A stretch of DNA of 64,000 nt from Epithemia pelagica (GCA_946965045.2 OX337238.1:3162001-3226000), one strand, 5' to 3'; counted from the first letter of the stretch, positions 1-10,249 are shown. Numbers and translations are program-made. Notes: generated by a model from the letters alone, not told the origin.

Positions 1-970
1 TGTTGCCTCCAACAAACTGGGATGCATCGGTGAGACTCCAACCACCACCATGAATAGCACGCTACCACGCAATGGCGAAATCCAGATCGTTGTCCACTTC
101 TTTGCACATGAGCTGATGAGAACGAGAACTAGGTACTCCTAGACTCTTGCTCTTGTCCCTTTGTACAGCGTCCCTCTTCATCTTGTGTAGTTGTGTTGCC
201 TCCAACAAACTGGGATGCATCGGTGAGACTCCAACCACCACCATGAATAGCACGCTACCACGCAATGGCGAAATCCAGATCGTTGTCCACTTCTTTGCGC
301 ATGAGCTGATGAGAACGAGAACTAGGTACTCCTAGACTCTTGCTCTTGTGCCTTTGTACAGCGTCCCTCTTCATCTTGTGTAGTTGTGTTGCCTCCAACA
401 GACTGGGATGCGTCGGTGTCCACTTCTTTGTGCATGAGCTGATGAGAACTCGGTAGACTCTTGCTCTTGTCTCTCAGTATAGCATCCCTCTTCATTCTGT
501 GATGTGTTGCCTCCAACACACTGGGATACATCGGTGAGACTCCAAACATCACCATCAATAGCACGCAATGACGAACTCCAGATCGTTTTCCACTTCTTTG
601 TGCAAGCGCTCCTGACGTCAACTACCTAGACTCTTGATCTTGTCCTTCTGTATATCATCCCTCTTGATCTTCTGTCCATCCAACACACTGTGATACATCG
701 GTGAGACTCTACACACCACCCAAGGACAACAAAACAATCATCAAGAACAACACGCTACCACGCAATGCCGAAATCCAGATCCTTGTCCACTCTTAGGCGT
801 GCGCTGATGAGAATTCGACTCTTGATCTTTTGCATTGGAGCTGGTTTAGCCACAGTGGTTTTGGCTGGTGCCCTCTCTCTATAGCATCCAACAGACTGGG
901 ATTTGGACTCCACATACCACTCAAGATCGCAACAATCATGAAGAACAACACATTGTGCCCCGCGCAACGC
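1..970. repeat. Decaying minisatellite, 193-bp unit, reaching the left edge
   Basis: The block starting with tgttgcctccaacaaactgg at 1 recurs at 194 and 387, a 193-bp period. A shortened copy follows (next start near 505, after 118 bp) and two more diverged copies lie near 672 and 885. Copies at 1 and 194 are nearly identical and later ones drift progressively. 193 is not a multiple of three, so antisense frames that look repetitive here are not a repeat protein. The array continues past the window edge. Confidence 0.9.
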
Positions 971-1075
971 TGCATGAACAATCGACAGGAGTGATTTCGA
1001 ACCATGAGGCGGTCCATTCTAGTTCCAATCGGGCGAGCTATTCACCATCATTTCTGGTTGCCAGTCATGGACGTC

Positions 1076-2776
1076 TCATCCCAGTTGTGGTTGTTGTTGT
1101 TGTCTTCGTTTGAGACAGGGATCTCGTTTCCACTGCTTGTTGAGAATGGATTGGACAAGGTAGGACCGGGACGAGACTGTCACCTCAGGAGCTTGGGGCA
1201 AAAAGTAATGGACCAACCAATGCGATGCATTGCGTGCTTGTTCCAACAATCCCCGACGCAAGGCATCAAAGCGTGGCGATTCACAAATATCCATGGTTGG
1301 ACGATGACGCGTCGTAGTAGTAGTGGTGGTGGTGGTGGTACGGTTGGTGGCAGACACGCCCGGTCGGAACCACGTGACCAGTGGATCCTGCTGGTCCGCG
1401 CTGGTCGTTGTAGCGGTTGTGGTGGTTGAAGTTCCAAAGGCATGTGTCAAACCCAAAAAGTGTTGCAAATCCGACAAAAAGGCTCGGGTCCGTTCGGCAT
1501 TTTGATTGTTCATTTGCGAGACTTCATACAAGAAAATGGGCCGATGTCGATGGGGATGCTGCTGTTCTTCCGAGGAAGCTGGTTGGAGTAGTGGATTGCG
1601 TTGTTGTTCTTGTTGTTGCAACAAGGTTCGTTGCAAGGATGGGGCAAAGCACGATTGGAGTTCCTCTCGGGTCAAATTGGTTTTGCCCAATCCTTGGGCC
1701 AAAAACAAGTGAAAAGTGGCCCGGTAGGTACAGCAACTGTACATGCCCTTGCGACAGCCTCCCACCAAGGATTCGGGCGGGGGCATGGGAAACCCATTGT
1801 GGACACGAAAGTTGTAAAAGGATTCAAACCACAAAATGGGATGTCGAAGTCCAATGACAAATTTGGTATCGGGAAAATACTGGGCATAGTGTGGCAAGGC
1901 CAAGGCGGTCGATTCCATATCGGCCGGACATTTCAATCCACGATGACGCCGGTCCAGAACTGTCGAGGAAGGCGGAGAGGCTAGCACTTGATCGAGAACC
2001 GTTGGAGGAGGCAGGTTCTTATCGGTGGCGGTGGAATTGGGTGGTACTACACCACCACCACCATCACGTACATGGGGCAGTACAAAGTGTGTGACCAAAT
2101 CTCGAATCAACACATCTTGTTGATTGTAGCCCAATTCGCAGCGTTCATCGACAAACATGTCGACTTGATCATGATCGTGCAATTGATACATGAGGGAGGA
2201 TGTTCCACATTTTGGAAACCCGACAATGGCAAAATTCAACAACCACGAAAGATTGGGCAGTGTCGTGGACTGTGTGGCAGTCACAACTGAGGAGTTGGAG
2301 GAGGAGGAGGCATTCTTTGGTAAAGGTGCAAGGATTCTTCCATATTCACGCGAGGTGATTTGAGACGTTCGTTCGGTATGGCGAAGGTCTTGGCTTGTTG
2401 TCGTTGGGTTCCACTCAGTGGTGATGGGAAACGAGGAAGGAGCCGAGGACGATTGGCCCAGTCGTTCGTGGAGCACCACCGCAATGGCTCCGACCAGCAA
2501 CAGTGCAACCGTCAAAAGGACCGCTAGGAATCCGTGCGATGATTGGCCTCTTCTTCCCACTGTCCTTGTTGGCGTCTGAAAGCAACCCGAGCGACAACGA
2601 CCTTGCTCCAAAGGAGAAGAAGCAGCAGACAAGAGCATGCCATGATTTCCTTGTGTGGATGAGGTGGAAGGTGACGAGGTTCCAACTCGTTTCGCAGTCG
2701 TTGTTGCTTCCCTCCGAGTCGTTGTCTTCAGGGAAGGTCGGCATCGATTCGTGGCTCTTAGTTTGGACTGGATCAT
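1076..2776 (-). CDS. Type II membrane sulfotransferase (Golgi carbohydrate sulfotransferase-like)
   Basis: Predicted to transfer sulfate from PAPS to a glycan or glycoprotein in the Golgi lumen. The 566-residue frame starts at an ATG (2774-2776). A basic, Thr/Ser-rich tail is followed by one hydrophobic segment at about residues 82-103, giving type II topology, and then a Ser/Thr-rich stem. The PAPS 5'-phosphosulfate loop VGFPKCGTSSL lies at about 185-195. The 3'-phosphate motif lies at about 306-324 (IGLRHPILWFESFYNF), with the expected Arg and Ser. Inserts of poly-Thr and poly-Gln in the C-terminal half make it longer than typical members. No intron is needed. The acceptor cannot be told from sequence; diatom cell-surface polysaccharides are often sulfated, but the link is inference. 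Confidence 0.85.
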   Translation of the reverse strand: MIQSKLRATNRCRPSLKTTTRREATTTAKRVGTSSPSTSSTQGNHGMLLSAASSPLEQGRCRSGCFQTPTRTVGRRGQSSHGFLAVLLTVALLLVGAIAVVLHERLGQSSSAPSSFPITTEWNPTTTSQDLRHTERTSQITSREYGRILAPLPKNASSSSNSSVVTATQSTTLPNLSWLLNFAIVGFPKCGTSSLMYQLHDHDQVDMFVDERCELGYNQQDVLIRDLVTHFVLPHVRDGGGGVVPPNSTATDKNLPPPTVLDQVLASPPSSTVLDRRHRGLKCPADMESTALALPHYAQYFPDTKFVIGLRHPILWFESFYNFRVHNGFPMPPPESLVGGCRKGMYSCCTYRATFHLFLAQGLGKTNLTREELQSCFAPSLQRTLLQQQEQQRNPLLQPASSEEQQHPHRHRPIFLYEVSQMNNQNAERTRAFLSDLQHFLGLTHAFGTSTTTTATTTSADQQDPLVTWFRPGVSATNRTTTTTTTTTTRHRPTMDICESPRFDALRRGLLEQARNASHWLVHYFLPQAPEVTVSSRSYLVQSILNKQWKRDPCLKRRQQQQPQLG

Positions 2777-3356
2777 TATTGGATCTGTAGTTTTCCATCA
2801 CTCGACCATTACGCAACAACCGCACTGAAGACCGTCATCTTCCCATTGTCTTCCTTCTCGGTTGTTGTGTCACACACGGGTGGCAGATGTCATCAAAGGG
2901 GGTCATTTCGAATTCCTCCCCTCCTCTCCCCCAGAAAGTCCGTCATCCTCTATGTGCGACCTCACGAGTCCCGGATGTCTCCGACCACTGGAAACCAGCA
3001 CGCGCGCTGTCCAAGGTCCATCTATGGTCTTGCGCCTCGCAAACTCCAAAGCTGTAAATCTCTATCCATTCTCCGATATAGCTGTTTCCGCAAAGGCTAA
3101 TCTACCGTTAAAGTGATGGAAAGACGTTATATTGATAGACACATGCATTTATCAATCACCCTCGCGCGCAAGATTCCTCGCCAACTCGGCGAGCGCAATG
3201 CCATTCGCCGACACGGAAAGCCACGCGCCATGGACCAACGCAACCGACACCACGGAAATCTATCAACCAGTTTCACTTTTTTGGATTGGTTGACTTTGAC
3301 AAAAGACATCCCACCCACACGTATAGCTAAAGAAGTAACAAGAAGGAATTGGAACC
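2777..3356. other. Intergenic region, shared upstream of sulfotransferase and silicon transporter
   Basis: The sulfotransferase (-) and silicon transporter (+) are divergent, so these 580 bases must hold both promoters and 5' leaders. I see no conserved gene, tandem repeat or obvious hairpin. Short open frames on both strands have no family resemblance. Confidence 0.6.
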
Positions 3357-5105
3357 ATGTCTGGTGAAGTTGGTGCCAATGGCTGGTCCGGCTTTAAGGC
3401 CGTCTACTCGATCTGTTTGTTGATCTTCTCCATCATTGTCGTGATGGCCTTGATCTTTGACGAACAGACCAGTCTTTCGGAAGATGTCCATCCTGGTTTG
3501 GCCTTTGTGTTGATCTGGGTTGCCTTGCTCTGGTTGTCTCTTGTGGAAGGAGGACAAGCCTCCATGGTTGGTCTTCCCCCTATCGACCGTGAACTCTACC
3601 GTGACAGTCACCCTATTTCCTTCCGTATCTGCGACCACGGACACAAGGGTGATAACTTGGACCGTTACCTCATGGGTCGTCAATTCATGGTGTTGGCCTT
3701 GGTGTTCGTTATCAACTTGTCTGGAGCCCCTATTGAAGACGCTTCTGTGTTGAACCTTCCTGATCCTCTTGCCAATGCGTTCCTCAAGTCCGGTTTGGCC
3801 ATGATCCTCATGACTTGTATGATTGGTCAATTGAACACTCAAGTGAATGCCTCGCATTGCATGCTTGACTTTATCAATGACTGGGGTAACTGGTTCACTG
3901 TCAAGGTTGCCATGGCCATTGAAGCTTCTGGTTTGTTGCATGCCTCGTACTTGATCCAAATGATTGTCGCTGGATTGGCTGGCAAGCCCATTGAATCGAA
4001 CGAAGAACCCCGTGATGCTTTCATGAACATTTTGTTCTGGGGCCGTGTCTTGATGTCGGTTGGTATTTTGACGTTTGCCTTTGTTGCTACTTTTGCCGCT
4101 TTGTTCGATGGCAAGACTACGATGTGGGACGGTGTACCTGAAGTCGTTGCCGTTGTTTTGTTCTTCTTGTTGATGGCCGTTGTTGGTATGCTTGAGGGTA
4201 TGCAAATTGCCTTTTTCGCTGTCGCCAAGTTGACGGATGAAGAACGTAACTCGTCGGTGTGGGCGTCTCGTACATGCAACTTGTTGTTCCAAGGTGAAGG
4301 TCACAACTTGCCAGGATTCATGGTTGGTCGTCAATTGTGTGTCGTGTCTTGTTTCTTTGTGATTGCCCGTGTGACCTCCATGGATGTCGAAGACGGTGAA
4401 TCGAATGTTTTGGGTGTCTCGGATGGAGCCCAAGAATTCTTCAACACTGGTTTGTTGGGTGCCTTGATTACTACCATTGTTGCCTCCATCGCCTGGCAAT
4501 TGGTTGCTTCTGCCTTCCCCGTTGCCTTTTTGTCGACTCCCATTACCTACATCTTGCTCCGCATTTGTTTGTTCTTGGAGGCCACTGGTATTTGTACCGG
4601 TGCCTGGGTGTTGGCTGCCATCCACCGCAAGGTTGCTGGTTTCCAACGTGATGAAGTGTACGTTGGTACGGCGGAAGAGCGTCTTGCCATGCAACATGGT
4701 GACAAGCCTGCCCACCAATCGGAAGTCGGACACTTGGGTGGCGGTGCCTTCCCTGCCGGCAATAACTTGCCCATGGAACACTGGATTGCTGGTGCCACCT
4801 TTACCGAACGTCGTGCCCGTATTTTGACCAACATCAAGGATCTTCGTGCTTCCATGAAGGAAGCTTCTACGGATGAAGAGATTGAGCAATACGAGAACCA
4901 ATTGCAAGGTGAGATTGCTGCCTTGAAACGTGTCAACCGTGAAGAAGGCCAATCCTTCCGAGAAAGTACCAAGGGCAAGAACATGGACTTGGGTGACCTT
5001 GGTGAAGAGGAGGAAGAAATGGCGGACGAACACGAAGTCGAAGATGTCGAAGAACACGAAGTCGAAGATGTCGAAGAACAAGGAGAGGAAGAAATTGAAG
5101 GTTAG
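3357..5105 (+). CDS. SIT: Silicic acid transporter (SIT)
   Basis: Imports silicic acid with sodium across the plasma membrane for frustule formation. The 582-residue protein starts at ATG 3357 and has no intron. About ten hydrophobic segments form two five-helix halves. Each half carries the family pair EGxQ and GRQ: EGGQ at 64-67 with GRQ at 107-109, and EGMQ at 280-283 with GRQ at 324-326. A CMLD motif sits at 168-171. After the last helix (about residue 420) comes a cytoplasmic tail with a predicted coiled coil (about 480-530) and a very acidic end. There a 24-base unit encoding EHEVEDVE occurs twice in tandem (about 5029-5076). Length is close to the usual 550 residues. The neighbours on either side are divergent or unrelated, so it is probably transcribed alone. 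Confidence 0.97.
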   Translation: MSGEVGANGWSGFKAVYSICLLIFSIIVVMALIFDEQTSLSEDVHPGLAFVLIWVALLWLSLVEGGQASMVGLPPIDRELYRDSHPISFRICDHGHKGDNLDRYLMGRQFMVLALVFVINLSGAPIEDASVLNLPDPLANAFLKSGLAMILMTCMIGQLNTQVNASHCMLDFINDWGNWFTVKVAMAIEASGLLHASYLIQMIVAGLAGKPIESNEEPRDAFMNILFWGRVLMSVGILTFAFVATFAALFDGKTTMWDGVPEVVAVVLFFLLMAVVGMLEGMQIAFFAVAKLTDEERNSSVWASRTCNLLFQGEGHNLPGFMVGRQLCVVSCFFVIARVTSMDVEDGESNVLGVSDGAQEFFNTGLLGALITTIVASIAWQLVASAFPVAFLSTPITYILLRICLFLEATGICTGAWVLAAIHRKVAGFQRDEVYVGTAEERLAMQHGDKPAHQSEVGHLGGGAFPAGNNLPMEHWIAGATFTERRARILTNIKDLRASMKEASTDEEIEQYENQLQGEIAALKRVNREEGQSFRESTKGKNMDLGDLGEEEEEMADEHEVEDVEEHEVEDVEEQGEEEIEG

Positions 5106-5582
5106 ACTCTTCCAAGTCTTTCGTTGTCATTCAGTTGTAGCATGAGAGGAACGATTGTTGCAGCACTGGATGAATATGATATTTATATGTTTTAAAGTAT
5201 AAGTACGAGTTGATCTTTATATCTTAAAAAGTCCACTCATTACTCATAGTTAGAGGAATAGCTGAGGAAAACTATGTGATCTATCAAAATTAACCGGTCA
5301 GTTGGTCTTGCGTCTGTGCGTCGACCTCCATGGTTTGTGCTGCTGCTTCCAAGACAATGATATCGCACCGCAAGAGGAGGAGTTGCTACCGGGTGCAACC
5401 AGAACAGCCATTGCATACAAAGACTTGAACTGCTCACTAGTGTACTACGCTGATTGAGTTGAGAAAACTGTTGTCATTTGTTCTTATCGTTCTTCTTCTG
5501 GTGGACATTCCAAACTCTTGCCTACACTCCCAACATCTCGGTCACGCCTTGCGTATAGATTGTTTGACTGTTGTCACCAGAC
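5106..5582 (+). other. Intergenic: silicon transporter 3' region and SmD3 5' region
   Basis: An AT-rich stretch near 5170-5235 probably carries the transporter 3' UTR and polyadenylation region. The rest is the SmD3 leader. In-frame codons upstream of the SmD3 ATG begin only with TTG (5571), which is not expected to start translation in a eukaryote. No other gene seen. Confidence 0.5.
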
Positions 5583-5972
5583 ATGAGCGCCACGACGAGC
5601 GGCAAACGAAGTAGTTCCAGCAATGTGGGCGTCCCCGTCAAGCTACTGTACGAAGCCGAGGGGATGAAAATTACGGTCGAATTGAAAAATGGCGAAGTCT
5701 ATCGTGGATTGCTCGTGTCGGCCGAGGGCGAGACCATGAATGTGAGTTTGACCGATGTCTTGCAAACCTCGACGAATGGCAAGGTTCGGAAATTACCATC
5801 GTCCAGTGCCATTTACCTCAAGGGTACTTCCATTCGATTCATTGCCATGCCCGATTTGCTCAAACAGTCACCCCTCTTTGCCAAGGTGGCGACGCAAAAA
5901 CGAAAACTCGAACAAGAAGCGGCCCACAAACAGGGACTGTCCAGCCGCAGCAAAAAGAGAAAAGTAGAATGA
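5583..5972 (+). CDS. SMD3: Small nuclear ribonucleoprotein SmD3
   Basis: A core subunit of the heptameric Sm ring on U1, U2, U4 and U5 snRNAs in the nucleus. I chose ATG 5583, giving 129 residues; the typical length is about 120-130. Sm motif 1 runs from about residue 17 (VPVKLLYEAEG) through NGEVYRGLL to TDV. Sm motif 2 is AIYLKGTSIRFIAMPDLL, matching the D3-specific order of conserved Gly, Asn/Thr and Arg residues. The tail is basic and ends in SKKRKVE, resembling a nuclear localisation signal, where other SmD3 proteins carry RG repeats. No intron is visible. Confidence 0.93.
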   Translation: MSATTSGKRSSSSNVGVPVKLLYEAEGMKITVELKNGEVYRGLLVSAEGETMNVSLTDVLQTSTNGKVRKLPSSSAIYLKGTSIRFIAMPDLLKQSPLFAKVATQKRKLEQEAAHKQGLSSRSKKRKVE

Positions 5973-6906
5973 ACGCAACAGAAAGGGACGACTGTTTGAT
6001 GGAATGTGGGAGCAGCATATATATCCATTGCTTTGGGGTTTGGGTGTATAGAATATCGCTAGATTTGTGTTTCAAAAGACGGACGACCAGAGAAACAAGT
6101 GTGGCAAGGGAAATTCTAAAGACTGAGGACCAATGGTTCTTCCAGAGACGGATGGTGAGTTTCTCCTAGTAGCCTGTCATCATGAACACTAATGATACCA
6201 TTGCCTCATGGTCCATCCTCCGAGATTCTCTCAAGACACAAGCTGTAACTAGGAGTCACTGGAGTCTTTCGTTCTATCCGCAGACACACTCAAGTTTTCG
6301 TAGCAGTTGTATCCTCGAATTGCAGGTCGACGAGATCCTGCAGTCGTAGTATTTGATGCGCCCATTTGGTTGGATCGTGCAGCTCCATTCCAACGACACG
6401 CACCAGAATCTCCGGAACTTGGAGAACGGATGAATCACCTAGTGCATCGTTCGAATCCGACTGACCTTTTGGTCTACGAAATACCAAAGGAAGATATAGC
6501 AATAAGATAGGAACCAAATGTACACTAGGATTGATTGAAATAATAGTATAGACAAACACCAACCGGACCCCACATTCACCAACTTGGATCGGTCCAACGA
6601 TTCCATCCCACACAAGGCCATTCATGACTCGCGCCATGCCAGGAAACTCCAATCTTCTCACAGTTATTCCGATAACGCGATCGTAAACGTTGGGTTGCTT
6701 TCTTGGAAGGAACGCATGGTTTGGCTCTTCTCTCTGGATTCAAAATGGTAGAGCTTTTGCCGTGCCTGCGTTTGTCCCAAGAGTTTCCATAGGAACCATA
6801 TATATATATAGTGTTTCCGAACTGTGGATCCCCCTCCATTCGGTTCCATTGGTTTGTGATTTTTATCAAGATTGTCTTGTTTGTTCCAGTGAATGCTTCG
6901 TGACAA
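5973..6906. other. Gene-free region, part of inverted duplication arm A
   Basis: Lies between SmD3 and NOP10. From about 6560 onward it matches, in reverse complement, the stretch 11250-11600 downstream of the dead NOP10 copy; for example a shared block reads gatggaatcgttggaccgat. An (AT)n stretch sits near 6799-6810. I see no gene in it. Short frames on both strands are not conserved between the two copies, which argues against coding. Confidence 0.55.
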
Positions 6907-7560
6907 CTACAAGGGTTTGGATCGCGGCAATTTGGGCAAGTAAATGCCAAATCTCTTTTTGCAGGCGACTCGTTGGGCACTGAATTTGTCATCGGGCGAA
7001 AATCGAGCGGGATGCGCACTTTCCGTCACTTTACCATCCTTGGGAGATTCCTTCTGTCGGTTGTAGGCCAACAATAAACATAATATATTGTCGCGCATTC
7101 CACCACCGTGAGAACCACAAAGAGCCGTCGTCGTCGTGGGTGTGTATGGATTCGAGTCATTCCGGGGAGAGAGAGAGGGAAACGAAGAATCGTTTTCCGA
7201 GAGCAAAAAGGATCATATCAAGAAAGAAAATGAGAAAACAGCCTTCTCCTCATCCTCAAGGCGGCGACACATGGAGGCTCTCGACCAAACGTCTGTCTCC
7301 AGGCCAACCACTATATATATCTTCTCGTACCTTGAGCGTATAGACTCGATTTCCTTCGTCGTCCAAGTAGTACATGAGATGCATGATTGGGTATTGGGTT
7401 CTTGGTATTGGATGAAGTATACCGTATACCGTCCGCCATCATTGTGTGGACCATATGCAACAGAGGATCTTTTGTATCCGACGTCAGACAGACCGACGAG
7501 CGAAAACGCGACCCCTCATACGGGACCAATCGAGGCGTGACTGAATCTGCTATGCCGCTT
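6560..7560 (-). repeat. Arm A of an inverted segmental duplication (NOP10 locus)
   Basis: Reverse-complement similarity to 10570-11600 runs through the NOP10 exons, the intron, the upstream part to about 7560 and the downstream part to about 6560. Identity is patchy, with many small indels outside the exons, so the event is not recent. Boundaries are approximate to within a few tens of bases. Confidence 0.8.
6907..7384 (-). CDS. NOP10: H/ACA ribonucleoprotein subunit NOP10 (two exons)
   Basis: A small subunit of H/ACA snoRNPs, which pseudouridylate rRNA and snRNA and support telomerase RNA. Exon 1 is 7331-7384 and encodes [18 protein letters not shown]. The donor GTACGAG follows; the intron is 7054-7330 (277 bases) and ends CGACAG. 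Exon 2 is 6907-7053 and encodes [20 protein letters not shown], then [16 protein letters not shown] and a short tail. The spliced protein is 66 residues; the human protein has 64. YYLD.G.RVYTLK and [14 protein letters not shown]...KKRF are the family hallmarks. Splice phase is 0 and joins family-conserved sequence. A decayed inverted copy lies at 10772-11249. Confidence 0.93.
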
Positions 7561-7947
7561 ACCCTCTCTAGAAAGACCACAACCACAACGGGCAACTTGT
7601 CCATGGGAAAAAGACTTGAAATCGGAACCAATCACCCCTCAGAGACAATATACTGGGTTTGGAAAGAAGCTAGGACAAACGCTACACACGTACATTTCAG
7701 GACCTACAAACTAGGTTCTATGGACACAAGAGACAGATATATTATTACTTTCCATGTAGTTAACGAAAACTATGCAAACGACTATAACTATTCAAATAAA
7801 CTGGATTCTTCCCGAGAGATGCATTTGGTGTTGAGTGCTTGAAGTGGCGACATGGCGAGACGTACATAATGACCAACGAGATGGAGAGGTTTGTTGTAGC
7901 ACATGACCAACGAATGTCGCTTGCACTTCTTCTCCTTCTTATTGTGG
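7385..7947. other. Intergenic between NOP10 and the Ig-like-repeat gene
   Basis: The first 175 bases are the NOP10 upstream region and are shared with the inverted copy. The remainder, to the stop of the next minus-strand gene, is AT-richer and probably that gene's 3' region. No gene seen. Confidence 0.5.
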
Positions 7948-10158
7948 TTATTCGATCCGATTGATGAGCACCGCGGGAGTCGTCGTAACATCTTGATCTT
8001 CCACGCTAATGGCCTGTTGAAGATTGTCCCCAAATTCAAACCCCGTCTGGTCAATCGTAACGGAATATTCTCCGTGTGGCACAGCGTCAAACAAGAATTC
8101 ACCATTCGCATCCGTGGTCGCCATCCAATTGTTATCCTCATTCGTGGAATCGACCAAGGTCACAGAGACACCGCCCAAACCTCCATCCGTGGTTCCATCG
8201 CCCTCGGTTTCGTCCACCAAGACGACGCCTTCCACACGGAATACTGTGCGCATCAATTCCACCGCAAGGTCTGTCACGTCGCCGTCGGTTCCGAGAATGG
8301 TGGCATCTCGAGCCACCACGATATCCAGTTGTTGGTTCACGCCTGCATCCAGGGTAATGAACCGCGAGGTCAACGTGCCGTCGCCCTTGTCGTCCTTGGA
8401 TCGAAATAGGGACAAGGTGTCTCCCACGGGCCGGAGATTTCCGGGCAATCCAGTCAGGACGACAATGTACTTGCTGGGTGGAAGTGGGTCCATGATTTGG
8501 TATTGGCCTTCGGCAAAGGTCGTGGTACCGACCATGTATTGTCCCCCCAAATTGAACAGGTCCACCGTCACTCCGTCAATTCCCTCTTCGCCCGAATCCG
8601 TCAATTGGACCACTTGGCCTTGCAAAGAGGCTGGCACAATCGTCACATCCTCCTGTTCCAGCACTTGTCCCGGTGTCAAAGTGACCGACTTGGTACCTAA
8701 TTTGGCATTACTGCCATCCGTGGCAAAAAACTCGACCAATGAGGTTCCGGGGGGCAAGGCAATGTCAAATTCTCCCGATGTTCCAATCCGACCTTGCCGT
8801 ATGGTAATTCCATCGGCCCACGTGGCCACAGAACGACCCGGGACGGGGTTTTGGTTGGTATCCTGGAGTGTGCCTTGAACGGTACCGGGTTCAAACCAGC
8901 CCACTCGCTCGTGCCGGTGTTCCGTCAAGACAAAGACGCCCGTCGTAATGACCTGTTCCTTGGTCGTGGGGTCGGTTTGCCAGGTCACGGTTGTGTCCCC
9001 CGAGGTCGCCAATTGGTATTGGTCGAGGGTTGCTTGCGAGGCCGCAACATTTAGACTATACCGTTGGTTCACGGGGAATTCGCCCAAATCGGCATAGCCT
9101 TGATTGGCGAGAATCACGGTGGCCTGGATTTCTTGCGTGGGCGTGTCCAGAGCCACCAATTCCACGGTAATCTCTTGGGGAAAGGCTCGATCGTCCGAAT
9201 TGGTACTGCCGTCAAAGACAAAATTGCCATTGGTATCTTCATAGACAAAGACGGTAATGCGCCGCCGTCCCGAATCCACCGGAGGCGGGGGCAAGTGAAA
9301 ACACTCATTTTTGGTAATGCAACATTCGACGGCGGCATGCGTCCAGGTATCCGAGAGACTGGCATCGATGAGGCCACCCGCGGCCTGCAAGGCCGCCACG
9401 ACGGCCAAGAGACCATTGTCGGTTTCACTCGATCCATTCGGTTCTCCGGTTTGCCACAAGAGAGCGGCCGTGTCGTCGTCGGATGCGAGACGACGACCCG
9501 TCGACGAGGTGATCCATCCTTCTTGACACAGCTTGGCAATCAGTTCTGCGTCCGCCGTGCCCGATAGAACGGCTTGCTGACAGGCATGAGCTTGCCAATC
9601 GTAGCGTTTGCGCAGTCCCACGGCAATGGGCGTGGTTTGGTCGCCGGCCAAGAACTTCCACAATTGCAATTGCGACGGCGTGACAATAGGCGCCAAGAGA
9701 CAATGGGGCAAGAATTGGCTCAACCAGGCACTCCATTGTTCATGGGTAAAGCCAGAATCGGAAGGACAGTGATGCTCGGTGGGAATGTGGGACAACCACG
9801 ACACGTGGGGATGCACCGTAGTACTGTCCACATGACAGGGCAGGACGTCGTGATGAATCACACCGCCACAGGGACACTGTTCTTGTGGTTGATGATTTCC
9901 AAAAACAGCAACATCCAACACCCACCAATCCGAACCACATTGGACACGTACACATGTGAGAAACCACTTCCAAACAACAACAACAATCGAATGAACCACT
10001 TTGGGAAAAGCACAACACAAAACAACAACAGCCACATGGAGTGCACTTGCCTCGTGATCGTCGTCCTTGTCGTATTTCTCCGAGCTACTACTACTACTCG
10101 CAGGAACCAGACTGCAGCTGAATAGTAGCAGTACGAGTAGTAACAGAGACGACACCAT
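7948..10158 (-). CDS. Secreted protein with Ig-like SdrD/CNA-B type repeats
   Basis: Function unknown; probably an extracellular or cell-surface protein. The frame opens further upstream through a poly-Thr run, but ATG 10156-10158 is preferred because a textbook signal peptide follows (MVSSLLLLVLLLFSCSLVPA). That gives 736 residues. A Cys-bearing domain of unknown type spans about 60-290. About four beta-sandwich repeats follow, near 295-390 (VFVYEDTNGNFVFDG), 425-500, 508-595 and 640-720 (TTDANGEFLFDAVPHGEY). The DxNGxFxFD and PxGxY pattern is that of SdrD_B and carboxypeptidase-regulatory-like folds. Residues 37-94 are oddly hydrophobic. They could be an in-frame 174-base GC-AG intron (9877-10050), which would shorten the protein to 678 residues. 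Confidence 0.75.
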   Translation of the reverse strand: MVSSLLLLVLLLFSCSLVPASSSSSSEKYDKDDDHEASALHVAVVVLCCAFPKVVHSIVVVVWKWFLTCVRVQCGSDWWVLDVAVFGNHQPQEQCPCGGVIHHDVLPCHVDSTTVHPHVSWLSHIPTEHHCPSDSGFTHEQWSAWLSQFLPHCLLAPIVTPSQLQLWKFLAGDQTTPIAVGLRKRYDWQAHACQQAVLSGTADAELIAKLCQEGWITSSTGRRLASDDDTAALLWQTGEPNGSSETDNGLLAVVAALQAAGGLIDASLSDTWTHAAVECCITKNECFHLPPPPVDSGRRRITVFVYEDTNGNFVFDGSTNSDDRAFPQEITVELVALDTPTQEIQATVILANQGYADLGEFPVNQRYSLNVAASQATLDQYQLATSGDTTVTWQTDPTTKEQVITTGVFVLTEHRHERVGWFEPGTVQGTLQDTNQNPVPGRSVATWADGITIRQGRIGTSGEFDIALPPGTSLVEFFATDGSNAKLGTKSVTLTPGQVLEQEDVTIVPASLQGQVVQLTDSGEEGIDGVTVDLFNLGGQYMVGTTTFAEGQYQIMDPLPPSKYIVVLTGLPGNLRPVGDTLSLFRSKDDKGDGTLTSRFITLDAGVNQQLDIVVARDATILGTDGDVTDLAVELMRTVFRVEGVVLVDETEGDGTTDGGLGGVSVTLVDSTNEDNNWMATTDANGEFLFDAVPHGEYSVTIDQTGFEFGDNLQQAISVEDQDVTTTPAVLINRIE

Positions 10159-10249
10159 TCTTCCTCCACCAGTCCTCCTTGGACGACTTGCTGCTGCTCT
10201 GGTCCTCCTCCTTATTCTCTGGTGATGATTGGGATGGTGTAGGAACTGT

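Noticed and set aside
62-621. Antisense frames with repeated MHPSLLEAT-like segments
   Set aside because: They lie in a 193-bp minisatellite whose period is not a multiple of three, so the reading frame changes between units.
3327-5081. 584-codon open frame antisense to the silicon transporter
   Set aside because: It covers the transporter exactly, has no family resemblance and arises from the transporter's codon bias; the plus-strand protein is unmistakable.
6430-6480. tRNA-like stretch containing gttcgaatccga
   Set aside because: Only a T-loop-like match; no acceptor, D-arm or anticodon stem can be folded around it.
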